Positions 52,338 to 61,944 of a DNA stretch of 64,000 bases are shown piece after piece. The translations under genes and the position numbers were made by a program. The notes beneath the pieces are model-generated. The model saw only the letters and a list, made by a program, of their open reading frames with translations, was not told the DNA's origin and did no database searches. The DNA comes from Daejeonella rubra (GTDB lineage: Bacteria; Bacteroidota; Bacteroidia; Sphingobacteriales; Sphingobacteriaceae): positions 124,001 to 188,000 of the forward strand of contig NZ_FNHH01000006.1 of the NCBI RefSeq assembly GCF_900103545.1, read 5' to 3'. Each line of letters begins with the position of its first letter. Position 1 is the stretch's first letter.

Positions 52338-53491
52338 TACCTGTAACCAAACCCTTTCTCCCGAAAGCCAAAGAATACGATGACTATTTACATAGCATCT
52401 GGGAGCGCCAATGGCTGACTAACAACGGACCGCTTGTTAATGAATTTGAACTCAAGTTGAAAAATTACCTGGGACTGGAACATTTACTTTATGTATCTAA
52501 TGGTACTGTAGCTTTGCAAATAGCTATTAAAGCCTTAGACTTAAAGGGAGAAATAATTACAACTCCATTCTCATTTGTAGCGACTACCAGTAGTATAGTA
52601 TGGGAGGGATGCAAGCCAGTTTTTACTGATATTGATCCCGAAACATTCAATATTGATCCTGAAAAAATAGAAGCTGCAATAACACCCAATACTTCAGCGA
52701 TTTTAGCAACCCATGTCTATGGAAATCCCTGTGATATTGATGCCATTCAGACAATCGCAGATAGACATCATCTCAAAGTGATCTTTGATGCCGCCCATTG
52801 CTTTGGAACTAAGTATAAAGGCAAGTCTGTATTTGAATATGGCGACATAAGTACAACAAGCTTTCATGCAACCAAACTATTCCACAGTATTGAAGGGGGG
52901 GCGGTTTTCACAAGAAAACCCGAATTGCTCAAAAAAATGGCCTTCATGAGAAATTTTGGACATAATGGGCAGGAAGATTATAGCGAGTTGGGTATTAATG
53001 GGAAAAATAGTGAGTTTCATGCTGCTATGGGACTGTGTAATCTTAAATATGTTGATGAGATATTGAAGAGAAGAAAGTTACTTTCTCTGTATTACATACA
53101 GAAATTATCAAATTTAAAAGCAAGCTTTCCTAAGCATAATGGTGATTTTAGTTCTAATTACGCATATTTCCCGGTACTTTTTGATACAAAGGAGTTGATG
53201 CTGAAATGCCTTTCCGACCTGGAAACTGAAAAAATCTATTGCAGACGATACTTTTTTCCTTCTCTGTCAAATTTACCATATGTTCAGAAAACATCATTAC
53301 CGGTATGTGATTCAATTGTAGAAAGAATCATTTGTTTACCTCTTTACCATACGTTAACTTATTCTGATCTGGATCTGATCACAAGAATAATTCTGAGAGC
53401 GCAAAATTATGAAGTCCAGGTCCCTTCTAGAATAGAAGAGGATATAGCTGAATTACTGGAAACTGCTCTGGTTGTTAATAAAAGCAAGTGA
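52334..53491 (+). CDS. DegT/DnrJ/EryC1/StrS aminotransferase (first copy)
   Basis: A PLP-dependent sugar aminotransferase of 385 aa that acts on a nucleotide-linked keto-sugar. Signatures are MIPVTKPFLPKAKEYDDYLHSIWERQWLTNNGPLVNEFE, TTPFSFVATTSSIVWEGCKPVFTDID, IFDAAHCFGTKYKG and the PLP lysine in SFHATKLFHSIEGGAVF. The sequence is closest in style to transaminases that make 4-amino-4,6-dideoxy sugars. The needed 4,6-dehydratase is not in the window. It overlaps the flippase gene by four bases. Confidence 0.9.
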   Translation: MIPVTKPFLPKAKEYDDYLHSIWERQWLTNNGPLVNEFELKLKNYLGLEHLLYVSNGTVALQIAIKALDLKGEIITTPFSFVATTSSIVWEGCKPVFTDIDPETFNIDPEKIEAAITPNTSAILATHVYGNPCDIDAIQTIADRHHLKVIFDAAHCFGTKYKGKSVFEYGDISTTSFHATKLFHSIEGGAVFTRKPELLKKMAFMRNFGHNGQEDYSELGINGKNSEFHAAMGLCNLKYVDEILKRRKLLSLYYIQKLSNLKASFPKHNGDFSSNYAYFPVLFDTKELMLKCLSDLETEKIYCRRYFFPSLSNLPYVQKTSLPVCDSIVERIICLPLYHTLTYSDLDLITRIILRAQNYEVQVPSRIEEDIAELLETALVVNKSK

Positions 53492-53648
53492 TCTTTCTCT
53501 AATTTTCTATTACAGAGAATTACCAATTTATTTTTTTGCCAGCCAATAATAATATGGTTTAGCAATTCTTAGCTTTTCCGCACTTTGTTAGATTGTCAGA
53601 CAGGTATTCTGCTTTGATATCAGGCACAAATTCAATTAATCAATTCAT

Positions 53649-54506
53649 ATGAACAGATCTGAAATAATGGTAAGCATTTGTTGCATTACCTATAACCAGG
53701 AAAAATATATTGCTGAGGCTTTGGATGGCTTTTTAATGCAAAAAACTGATTTTAATTATGAGATAATAATTGGCGATGATTGCTCAAAAGATGGTACAAG
53801 AAATATTTTAGATGAATATTGTGCGAGATATCCCGGGAAGATCCAATTGCTCACTAAGGAAGTTAACGGAGGTGCTGTAAAAAATATACTCAGGACCCTA
53901 AGTGCAGCAAAAGGAAAATACATTGCTATGTGCGATGGAGATGATTACTGGACAGACTCCAGAAAGTTGCAAATGCAGGTTGATTTTATGGAAAACCATC
54001 CTGATAGCTCAATTTGCTGCCATTATAGTCGTGTCATAGATGAAAATGGAGATTTGGTTTATCAAAATACGTCTCCGGTAAGAATGGAATTTACCTATGA
54101 AGATGTCTTAGTAGGAAAAAAGGATGAAACAAGGGTATGCACCATGGTGATGAGGAATAGTTATCATTTAAAACACATAAGCAACCAGGATTGGTTTTAT
54201 AAGGTATATAGTGCAGATACATTTTTTAAATTATATGTTTTGGCCCATCAGAAAGGAAAAATATATGTTCTACCTGAAGTTATGGCAGTTTATCGCTTGC
54301 ATAGAGAAGGTGTTTGGAGTATGATAGATTCAAGGGTTAGAAAAGGAAAAATGATCGATGATTTTAATATTCTGATCAATAACTTTTCTTATTCAGCCAG
54401 GTATAAAAAGGAATTATTAAAGATTTACCTCATGCAATATTTTTTGTTTGATATCAGAAATCTTAAAATTCAAAAGGCAATAAATACCCTTATTACCCTG
54501 GTTTAA
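53649..54506 (+). CDS. Family 2 glycosyltransferase
   Basis: A GT-A-fold glycosyltransferase of 285 aa. Signatures are MVSICCITYNQEKYIAEALDGFLMQ, YEIIIGDDCSKDGTRNIL and the metal-binding IAMCDGDDYWTD. It probably adds one sugar to the growing lipid-linked unit on the cytoplasmic face. It follows the aminotransferase after 157 bp without a visible terminator. The donor and acceptor are not deducible. Confidence 0.9.
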   Translation: MNRSEIMVSICCITYNQEKYIAEALDGFLMQKTDFNYEIIIGDDCSKDGTRNILDEYCARYPGKIQLLTKEVNGGAVKNILRTLSAAKGKYIAMCDGDDYWTDSRKLQMQVDFMENHPDSSICCHYSRVIDENGDLVYQNTSPVRMEFTYEDVLVGKKDETRVCTMVMRNSYHLKHISNQDWFYKVYSADTFFKLYVLAHQKGKIYVLPEVMAVYRLHREGVWSMIDSRVRKGKMIDDFNILINNFSYSARYKKELLKIYLMQYFLFDIRNLKIQKAINTLITLV

Positions 54507-54541
54507 TTTATTGGAGTGGTCAGGTGATAAATAATAGGGAA

Positions 54542-55648
54542 ATGGGTAAGAGCATATTTTTCGTGATCAACACATTACAGGGTGGAGGAGCAGAGCGTGT
54601 ATTAAGTACATTAGCCCTTGATTTCCATAGGCATAAAGTTCCTGTAACTATTATTTGTCTGAATTATGCACAATCAGCTTATAAACTTCCTGATGATCTC
54701 AAAGTAATTTATCTGGTAAACCGAAAAGATCAAAGCAGAATTTTCAGACTATATTATGCCATAATAATATTTCTCAAACTAACTTATTTACTCTATTCAA
54801 AAAAGCCAGGCTGTGTAATTTCGTTTATGACCACTGCAAATCTGTGGTCGGGTTTGTCTTCAATGTTAACAAAGACAAATTTTATTGTTTCAGAAAGAAC
54901 AACTCCTGAACATACAATCAATAAACAAAATTCTCTTTTGAAAAGATGTTCAGAGATTATCTATCGCCATGCCCTTGCTGTCGTACTGCCAGCAAAGGGA
55001 ATTGAGGATTGCCTTAGAAAGTACAAAGGATTTGAAGATCTGACAAACTGTAAAATTATCAATAATCCTGTTGGCCATTTAGGAAACCTTAGCGGAAACA
55101 GGGTGAATGAAAGGAAATTCATTCTGGGTGTAGGCCGACTATCTTACGAAAAGGGTTTCGATCAGTTAATTGAGGCCTTTGCCAATTTGAATATCAGAGG
55201 TATTGACCTTCTTATTGCAGGCGAAGGACAAGAATATGCCGCTCTGGAGCAACAGATCCGAAAGTTGAAGCTCAACAAAAATGTCAAACTGATAGGCTCA
55301 AAAGAAAATCTACAGGATTATTATGATCAGGCAGAATTGTTCGTATTGCCTTCAAGGAATGAGGGTTATCCTAATGCTCTGATTGAAGCTATGAGTTTGG
55401 GTTGTCCATGTGTAGCTATGGATTGTGAATTCGGTCCTTCCGAAATCATCAGGCATCAAAAGAATGGATTACTGGTTCAGGATAATAATATCAAAGATCT
55501 TACGGCAGCTATTTATAAAATTTTAAATAATCCAATTCTTAAAAATAAGCTGGCTACCAACGCCAGGCAAATTAATACTACAAATTCGCTCAAGAATATT
55601 TCTTATCAATGGCAAAAATTAATATTTAGCCCTGAAATTAGTAGTTAA
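54542..55648 (+). CDS. Family 4 glycosyltransferase
   Basis: A GT-B-fold glycosyltransferase of 368 aa from the ATG at 54542; a GTG at 54524 is a weaker option. The start KSIFFVINTLQGGGAERVLSTLALDFH and the donor-binding region LGVGRLSYEKGFDQLIEAF, LFVLPSRNEGYPNALIEAMSLGCPCVAMDCEFGPSEII are typical of GT4. It is one of at least four GT-B-type enzymes in the locus. Confidence 0.92.
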   Translation: MGKSIFFVINTLQGGGAERVLSTLALDFHRHKVPVTIICLNYAQSAYKLPDDLKVIYLVNRKDQSRIFRLYYAIIIFLKLTYLLYSKKPGCVISFMTTANLWSGLSSMLTKTNFIVSERTTPEHTINKQNSLLKRCSEIIYRHALAVVLPAKGIEDCLRKYKGFEDLTNCKIINNPVGHLGNLSGNRVNERKFILGVGRLSYEKGFDQLIEAFANLNIRGIDLLIAGEGQEYAALEQQIRKLKLNKNVKLIGSKENLQDYYDQAELFVLPSRNEGYPNALIEAMSLGCPCVAMDCEFGPSEIIRHQKNGLLVQDNNIKDLTAAIYKILNNPILKNKLATNARQINTTNSLKNISYQWQKLIFSPEISS

Positions 55649-55760
55649 TAGCAATCTGCTATTATCCAATACCCTTCCCCAAATTCCGCCTTCTTTTTCT
55701 TCCTGCTCAGAGTAGGGATCTCTATGTTCATTTTTTTGTATCTATCTAATTTTTATAATT

Positions 55761-57002
55761 ATGAAAATTCCATTTTCTCCCCCCTTTATAGATCAATCAG
55801 TAATTGATCAGGTAATGGACACTCTGAATTCTAAATGGATCACATCCGGGCCGAAAGTTAAAGCTCTGGAACAGGAAATGGTGACATTGACAGGCTCTAA
55901 GGAAGCTATATGTGTTAATTCATGGACTTCCGGAGCAATAATGATGTTGAAGTGGTTTGGCGTTACTGCAGGTGATGAAGTTATTGTGCCGGCATATTCA
56001 TATTGTGCTACTGCTCTTTGTGTTTTGCACTGTGGTGCCAAGCCTGTTATGGTTGATGTTTTGGATGATCTGACGATCAGCCCTGTAAAGATAAAAAAGG
56101 CCATCACAAATAAAACAAAGGCCATTTTAGCTGTTGATATTGCAGGACTACCTTGCAATTATGATGCAATAAATCAACTTATTAAGGATCCTGATATCAG
56201 AAATTTATTTATCCCTGAATCAGAAAAGCAATCTTTATTAGGTCGGATCTTACTGATTTCTGATGCGGCGCACTCAATTGGTGCGATGTATGACGGTCTG
56301 CCGTCAGCATTAAAAGCTGACATTACTATATTCTCTTTTCATGCAGTAAAAAACATTACTACAGCAGAAGGTGGATGTATTTGCCTAAACCTTCCCGAGG
56401 TTTTTGATTGCAGCAGTGAATATGGTTTTCTAAAAATGTTTTCACTGAATGGTCAAACCAAAGATGCATTCGCAAAATCCTTGGGGAATAATTGGAGATA
56501 CGATATTATTTATAAGGGCTTGAAGATCAATATGCCTGACATTTGTGCAGCAGTCGGTTTAGCACAAATCAGACAATATAATGGTTTACTGCTTCCTCAG
56601 AGAAAGAAAATTGCACTTAAATACTGTGAGGGTTTCAGCCCTTTTAAATGGTTTATAGCACCTACTTTGCAGGATAGAAAAAGAGAGTCTTCCTATCATT
56701 TGTTTCCTTTGCGGGTGAAAAATATTACTGAAGAGGAGAGGGACCAGATCATCGATAAGATCATGGAGACGGGTGTCAATGTGAATGTTCATTTTATTCC
56801 TATGCCGATGCTCACGTATTTTAAAAGTATAGGGTATCGTACAGAAGACTACCCTAATAGTTACAAGCAATATTCCTGTGAAATATCACTCCCAATTTAT
56901 CCCCAACTTAAAGATGAAGAAGTTGATTATATCGTAGAAAATGTGATCAACAAAATTCAGTCAGTAGTGTATCAAAAGAAACTGGTTGAAGTAATATCTT
57001 AA
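55761..57002 (+). CDS. DegT/DnrJ/EryC1/StrS aminotransferase (second copy)
   Basis: A second PLP-dependent sugar aminotransferase, 413 aa. It starts MKIPFSPPFIDQSVIDQVMDTLNSKWITSGPKVKALEQEM and has VPAYSYCATALCVLHCGAKPVMVDV, LISDAAHSIGAMYDG and the PLP lysine in FSFHAVKNITTAEGGCIC. It differs clearly from the first copy and is nearer to UDP- or GDP-linked 4-amino-sugar synthases. The priming sugar transferase starts 12 bp downstream, as in PglE/PglC-type arrangements, but no PglD-like acetyltransferase is adjacent. Confidence 0.9.
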   Translation: MKIPFSPPFIDQSVIDQVMDTLNSKWITSGPKVKALEQEMVTLTGSKEAICVNSWTSGAIMMLKWFGVTAGDEVIVPAYSYCATALCVLHCGAKPVMVDVLDDLTISPVKIKKAITNKTKAILAVDIAGLPCNYDAINQLIKDPDIRNLFIPESEKQSLLGRILLISDAAHSIGAMYDGLPSALKADITIFSFHAVKNITTAEGGCICLNLPEVFDCSSEYGFLKMFSLNGQTKDAFAKSLGNNWRYDIIYKGLKINMPDICAAVGLAQIRQYNGLLLPQRKKIALKYCEGFSPFKWFIAPTLQDRKRESSYHLFPLRVKNITEEERDQIIDKIMETGVNVNVHFIPMPMLTYFKSIGYRTEDYPNSYKQYSCEISLPIYPQLKDEEVDYIVENVINKIQSVVYQKKLVEVIS

Positions 57003-57014
57003 ATACCTGAACTT

Positions 57015-57611
57015 ATGATTGCCAAAAGAATTTTTGATGTGTTTTTCTCATTTACGGGAATTGTTTTCATACTTCCTTTGCTGATTCTCCTGGCGATTAT
57101 TATCCTTCTGGACTCAAGGGGAGGGTTTATTTATCGGCAGACACGTGTTGGACGCAATAATTCGGAATTTAAATTATTTAAGTTCAGGACCATGCGCACA
57201 GGTTCTGATAAAGCATGTCTGTTAACGATCGGTGATCACGACTGCAGAATTACCAGGAGTGGACATTGGTTAAGAAAATACAAGCTTGATGAACTGCCGC
57301 AGTTGTTTAATATTCTTAAGGGAGATATGAGTTTTGTGGGGCCAAGGCCTGAAGTTTCGAAATATGTTGCTTTATATGATCAGGTTCAGCTTAGGATCTT
57401 AACAGTAAAGCCCGGATTAACTGATTGGGCATCAATTGATTATATTGACGAAAGTCAACTGCTTGCATCTGCCAAAAATCCTGAAGCTTATTATATTGAG
57501 CATATAATTCCCCTTAAAATAGCTCATAACCTGAGATATATCGACCATAATAACTTATGGATCGACCTGAAGATCATACTATTAACGATCAAAAGTATTC
57601 TTAATAAATAG
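57015..57611 (+). CDS. Undecaprenyl-phosphate sugar-1-phosphate transferase (priming, PglC-like)
   Basis: A short monotopic phosphoglycosyl transferase of 198 aa that starts the repeat unit on undecaprenyl phosphate. A re-entrant N-terminal hydrophobic segment follows IAKRIFDVFFSFTG. The conserved core is YRQTRVGRNNSEFKLFKFRTMR, YKLDELPQLFNILKGDMSFVGPRPE and VKPGLTDWASIDY. It lacks the extra helices of WcaJ-type enzymes, so it belongs to the small PglC-like group. The aminotransferase immediately upstream suggests that the first sugar is an amino sugar. Confidence 0.93.
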   Translation: MIAKRIFDVFFSFTGIVFILPLLILLAIIILLDSRGGFIYRQTRVGRNNSEFKLFKFRTMRTGSDKACLLTIGDHDCRITRSGHWLRKYKLDELPQLFNILKGDMSFVGPRPEVSKYVALYDQVQLRILTVKPGLTDWASIDYIDESQLLASAKNPEAYYIEHIIPLKIAHNLRYIDHNNLWIDLKIILLTIKSILNK

Positions 57612-57684
57612 TTCCCTCTCAAGTCCTGCCATGGTATCAGTATGCCGGTTTTCAAAACTGGTAATAAAATCAAATTCTAACTAA

Positions 57685-58764
57685 ATGAAAACACTTAAAA
57701 TATTAGACTGGCCTGAACAGCGGTTTTATTCTGAAACTCATCCCTTTCATAAATGGAAAACTCACTTTAGAGAAAATGGAATAAGTGTTAAATATTATAA
57801 TCACCATCTTGATAAGGAACTCCGCGAGTCTGATTACCTGATCATCCACTCAAGATACTTTGATAAAGGGAAAAATATTTATAATCAGCTGAGGCAGGAC
57901 CAGATTTACCTGATAAACTATCTTACAGAAATCAGGAGAACAACAGCTAAGCTAATTTGGTTTGATGCAGCTGATTCAACTGGTTCCAGTGATTTCTCTT
58001 TAATTCCTTATGTAGATGTGTTTTTGAAAAAGCAGGTTTTAAAGGATCTCAATTATTATATAAATCCAACTGCTAACAGTGACTTGAGAATATGGCTGAA
58101 TGAGTCTGATAGCCAAAAAGCTAACTATCCTTTTCAGGCCTGTCCGGCTGATCAGCTCAATAAAATACGATTAGGATGGAACATAGGCTTAAAAGACTAC
58201 AGATATTTCGGGTACAAATTAAGCAGGCTGAGTAATTATTTAAGTTATGGACTTTATCCACTTAGGTTTAGTAAAGCAACTGATGAAAGAAATCTTGATC
58301 TGACTTTTAGAGGGACCATTCACAAGGAAAAAAATGGCATGAATAAAGTGATGCAGCAAAGAAATACTACACTTAAATTTCTTGGACAATTAAATATGAA
58401 TGTTGCGATTGGATCACCAGTTTCAAAACTGAAATACTGGGACGAATTAAGAAACTCTAAATTAAGTGTAAGTCCTTATGGATGGGGTGAAATATGCTAC
58501 CGGGATTTTGAATCTTTTATTGCCGGTGCACTGCTTGTAAAGCCCTCAATGGATCATTTAATTACCTATCCGGATGTTTATAAACCATTTGAAACTTATA
58601 TTCCAGTTTCCTGGGATATGAAGGATCTGCCTGAAGTATTAGAATACCTCAATGCGAATTATACATACTATAAACAAATTGCCCAGAACGGACAGGAAAT
58701 GTATAGAAAGGCAGTATCTGATGCCGATTCTTTTGTCAGCACAATTTTAAAGGCTATCGCCTGA
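57685..58764 (+). CDS. Putative glycosyltransferase, exostosin/CgeB-like
   Basis: A 359-aa protein not firmly placed in a family. The N-terminal half has no familiar motif. The C-terminal portion contains LDLTFRGTI, then SKLKYWDELRNSKLSVSPYGWGEICYRDFESFIAGALLVKPSMDHLITYPDVY. This resembles the sugar-nucleotide-binding half of exostosin- or CgeB-like glycosyltransferases, in which an E in RDFE binds the donor. It lies between the priming transferase and the polymerase. The role as glycosyltransferase is inferred from this region and the setting. Confidence 0.68.
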   Translation: MKTLKILDWPEQRFYSETHPFHKWKTHFRENGISVKYYNHHLDKELRESDYLIIHSRYFDKGKNIYNQLRQDQIYLINYLTEIRRTTAKLIWFDAADSTGSSDFSLIPYVDVFLKKQVLKDLNYYINPTANSDLRIWLNESDSQKANYPFQACPADQLNKIRLGWNIGLKDYRYFGYKLSRLSNYLSYGLYPLRFSKATDERNLDLTFRGTIHKEKNGMNKVMQQRNTTLKFLGQLNMNVAIGSPVSKLKYWDELRNSKLSVSPYGWGEICYRDFESFIAGALLVKPSMDHLITYPDVYKPFETYIPVSWDMKDLPEVLEYLNANYTYYKQIAQNGQEMYRKAVSDADSFVSTILKAIA

Positions 58765-58806
58765 TAGAAATTATCAACTCTTTTATTTTACCCTAAATCC
58801 ATTATT

Positions 58807-60009
58807 ATGAAACTAATTGTCATTGTATTGATGTTTCTGTACCTCTATTCTCTTGCATTTGGAGTTTTTATGACTGAAACATTCAGATTACCAGCCCCAT
58901 TTCTTTTCAGTTTTCCATTGATATTACTTTTCAGGGAAGGGGAAAAAGCATTTTTATACACCAAAGAGCTTTTAGTTTTCAGCCTGGCTCTTCTTTGTTA
59001 CTATGTAGTTGGAATTGGTGACTTTCCATCATTCTTTGCTATTCTGATCAATTTTACCATTTGTCTGTTTTATTTTAATTATTTCATTGGAACTAATACT
59101 GCCAGGTATAATTTATCAATATTCGTTTTCTTTTTATTGCTCGGTCTTTCTTCACTTGTATTAGTCTTCAATAATTATTATGAAGAAGTAGATGGACTTA
59201 GAGCGCTATTAGTAGATGATAAAGTATTACAAAGCCCTGCTGGAATTTCTACCACCCAGTTCACATTCGGTTATCATCTGGCTGCCTTTGCGCCATTTTT
59301 ATTGATCTATACATTTTTATTTCATAAGCCATTATTTATGAGATTATTTGTCTTTTTGATATGCCTGGTCCTTATTTATCTGGGTATGCAGCGTTCTGTT
59401 TTTATAACTTTTGTATGTACAATTTCTCTGTTTTTAATGTTAAGCTATCGTGTTAAGGCAGTATTTTTTATTGCAGTTGCAGTATTTTTCAGTGTTGTAT
59501 TTTATAATCTGGCGTTGAAAAACGATACCAATAGCAGAGATAATATTGTAGCAAAAAACATCAATAATGATCCTGAATTTAACCGGACATTGCTTACTTC
59601 AGAAAATTTGAAAATTTATTCAGATTATCCATTTGGACTTGTTTTTTACGGCAAGAACTGGAGTGATGTAATTTATAGGAATCAGATCTTTGCAACCGGA
59701 ATCACTTCCCACAATGCCTATTTAATGTTTATTACTTATTTAGGACCATTCCTTGGATTGGGTTTATTGCTGATCATTTATAGAGGTGTAATAAGAATAG
59801 GATATAATGCATTAAAAGAGATCAGAAATAAGGAAAATGCCTTGTTAATCTGTCTATGTTTTTCCTTTATTGCGGTCTCAATAAATGCTGCAGCACATAA
59901 TGGCTGGCTCTTAAGTGCAGATGGCCCCACCTTGTTCTTATATTTTAGCATCCTGCATTCCGACAAAATGAAAAGATCACCTGAGTACAATCATGCTGTA
60001 ATTTATTAA
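58807..60009 (+). CDS. O-antigen/capsule polymerase (Wzy-like)
   Basis: A 400-aa inner-membrane protein with about ten to eleven hydrophobic helices and a polar loop near residues 235-295 (LKNDTNSRDNIVAKNINNDPEF...), followed by TSHNAYLMFITYLGPFLGLGLL. The histidine-containing HNAYL motif and the loop layout are usual in O-antigen ligase/polymerase proteins. It joins repeat units on the periplasmic side. Sequence conservation in this family is low, so the call also uses the setting beside the flippase and glycosyltransferases. Confidence 0.82.
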   Translation: MKLIVIVLMFLYLYSLAFGVFMTETFRLPAPFLFSFPLILLFREGEKAFLYTKELLVFSLALLCYYVVGIGDFPSFFAILINFTICLFYFNYFIGTNTARYNLSIFVFFLLLGLSSLVLVFNNYYEEVDGLRALLVDDKVLQSPAGISTTQFTFGYHLAAFAPFLLIYTFLFHKPLFMRLFVFLICLVLIYLGMQRSVFITFVCTISLFLMLSYRVKAVFFIAVAVFFSVVFYNLALKNDTNSRDNIVAKNINNDPEFNRTLLTSENLKIYSDYPFGLVFYGKNWSDVIYRNQIFATGITSHNAYLMFITYLGPFLGLGLLLIIYRGVIRIGYNALKEIRNKENALLICLCFSFIAVSINAAAHNGWLLSADGPTLFLYFSILHSDKMKRSPEYNHAVIY

Positions 60010-60019
60010 TTCTGTTATT

Positions 60020-60808
60020 ATGTTGTTTTCATTTGTAATCCCAACCTATAACCGTTCTGAAAAAGTCAGAAGAGCCATAGATAGTATTCTTGTTCAACCT
60101 AATTGGTCTGAATGTTCAGAGATCGTTATTGTAGATGATGGTTCAACAGATAATACAGAAAACTCACTTCAGCATTATCTAAAACATGACCAGATCAGAT
60201 TGATTAAGCACGATACCAACGGGGGAGTAGCAAAAGCGAAAAACACAGGTATTAGTAATGCTCTAAATACCTATGTGGTTTTACTTGATTCGGATGATCT
60301 TCTGAATGATGGAGGTTTAGCTTACTTGAAAAATTTGGTTTTAAATAATGATTATGACCTGTTTTTTTGTGGTACAAAAGCACTTGCCGGGAATAAATTA
60401 TTGTATGATCCACAATTTAACGGTACAAAAACATATTCAGATTTGCTAAGAACTTCTGTCGGAGAATATTTACCAGTTTGCCGTACAACATTATTGAAGG
60501 ATAATTTATTAAGTAATTTGAGGGGTTATGAAAGTGTAACCTGGCTAAATCTGGCAAAAAATGGATCTAAATTATATTTTGACAGGGAAGCAATTCGATT
60601 ATATGATGAGGATGGAGATGACAGACTTTCTAATCGTTTTAACGGAATAAGGAATTCAATTAAAATGAGAGATGGTTATCGATTTTATTTAAATGAGTTT
60701 GGAACAGATCTTAAAAATCATAATTATAAGGAGTATTTGAAAATTAGAATCAAACTGTCCTGTTATAATATTCTCGGCTTTGTACAATTAAAATTGGAAC
60801 ATAATTAA
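60020..60808 (+). CDS. Family 2 glycosyltransferase
   Basis: A GT-A-fold transferase of 262 aa. Signatures are MLFSFVIPTYNRSEKVRRAIDSIL, EIVIVDDGSTDNTENSL and VVLLDSDDLLNDGG. The start is 10 bp after the polymerase stop. It is distinct from the other GT2 gene at 53649. The linkage it forms cannot be deduced. Confidence 0.9.
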   Translation: MLFSFVIPTYNRSEKVRRAIDSILVQPNWSECSEIVIVDDGSTDNTENSLQHYLKHDQIRLIKHDTNGGVAKAKNTGISNALNTYVVLLDSDDLLNDGGLAYLKNLVLNNDYDLFFCGTKALAGNKLLYDPQFNGTKTYSDLLRTSVGEYLPVCRTTLLKDNLLSNLRGYESVTWLNLAKNGSKLYFDREAIRLYDEDGDDRLSNRFNGIRNSIKMRDGYRFYLNEFGTDLKNHNYKEYLKIRIKLSCYNILGFVQLKLEHN

Positions 60809-60838
60809 GGATAATTATTTACAGTTCTTGTTCCCATT

Positions 60839-61891
60839 ATGAAGAAGGTATTTTTTATCATAAGCCATTTAAAGGCCGGAGGCTCTGAAAAGGTCTTTTG
60901 GATTTTGTCTCAATATTTTGATAAATCCGTTTTTGATGTATATCTGATTGTATTGGATTCCAGAGAAACAATCTATTCCAGGGACTTGCCAGGGGTTAAA
61001 ATTATTGATCTTAATTCCCCCAGAGCATCTAACTCGATTTTCAAGCTTCGAAAGCTTATTAATGACGAAAAGCCATACGCTGTATTCACTACTGGAGGAC
61101 ATATAAATACCTTATTGGCCTTAATATCGCTATTTGTTAAAATTCCTATGCTGGTTGGCCGTGAATCAAATGTGATGGATATCATGACAAAATTAGGAGG
61201 CATAAAAGAAAAGTTCTGGGATATGTTTTTAGGGCTTACTTATTACAGATTTGATATTGCTGTTTGTCAATCTATTGAAATTCAAAAATCATTGGCAAAC
61301 CATTATAATATAACTGAAAGTAAATTGATTGTAATTCCAAATCCTGTCTTACCAATGGATCTTATTAAATTATCCGATAGTAGTAAATCTAAAAAGATCA
61401 TTATTGTTGCCCGTTTAGCAATAGAGAAGGGAATCATACGATTCCTTCAAGTTTTAAGCAGACTCCCAAAGGAGTACACACTCACGATAGCAGGTGAAGG
61501 CCCACAGAAAATGATGATCCTGAAGGAAATAGAACATCTTAAGCTGACTGATCGGGTTAAGCTGCTTGGGGTAGTTCGGGAAATTCCAAAACTAATCTCT
61601 TCTCATGATCTTTTAGTGCTTCCATCTGTTACGGAAGGGTTTCCAAATGTAGTATTAGAATCTTTAGCAGTTGGTGTTCCGGTGGTTGCATTTGGGGTTG
61701 GTGGTATCCGGGCTATGATAAAGCCTGATTTTAACGGATATATTATTGCCCAGGATGATTTGCAGGATTTTGAAAAATGTGTGGTAAAAGCCTGCCAAAA
61801 AAAATGGGATCATTCAGCGATCAAAGCTGATGTAGAAACCAGGTTTGGCGTCAAAAAAATAGTTAAACAATACGAAGCTCTGCTTTCTTAA
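60839..61891 (+). CDS. Family 4 glycosyltransferase
   Basis: A GT-B transferase of 350 aa. The N-terminus KKVFFIISHLKAGGSEKVFWILSQYF and the C-terminal donor site IIIVARLAIEKGIIRFLQVLSRLP and LLVLPSVTEGFPNVVLESLAVGVPVVAFGVGGIRAMI are typical of GT4. It follows the GT2 gene after 30 bp and precedes the amidotransferase gene after 53 bp. Confidence 0.92.
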   Translation: MKKVFFIISHLKAGGSEKVFWILSQYFDKSVFDVYLIVLDSRETIYSRDLPGVKIIDLNSPRASNSIFKLRKLINDEKPYAVFTTGGHINTLLALISLFVKIPMLVGRESNVMDIMTKLGGIKEKFWDMFLGLTYYRFDIAVCQSIEIQKSLANHYNITESKLIVIPNPVLPMDLIKLSDSSKSKKIIIVARLAIEKGIIRFLQVLSRLPKEYTLTIAGEGPQKMMILKEIEHLKLTDRVKLLGVVREIPKLISSHDLLVLPSVTEGFPNVVLESLAVGVPVVAFGVGGIRAMIKPDFNGYIIAQDDLQDFEKCVVKACQKKWDHSAIKADVETRFGVKKIVKQYEALLS

Positions 61892-61944
61892 AGCATAGGA
61901 TATTTTCTCTCAAATTTCTGATTTTCTTATTTAAATCTTTCCTT

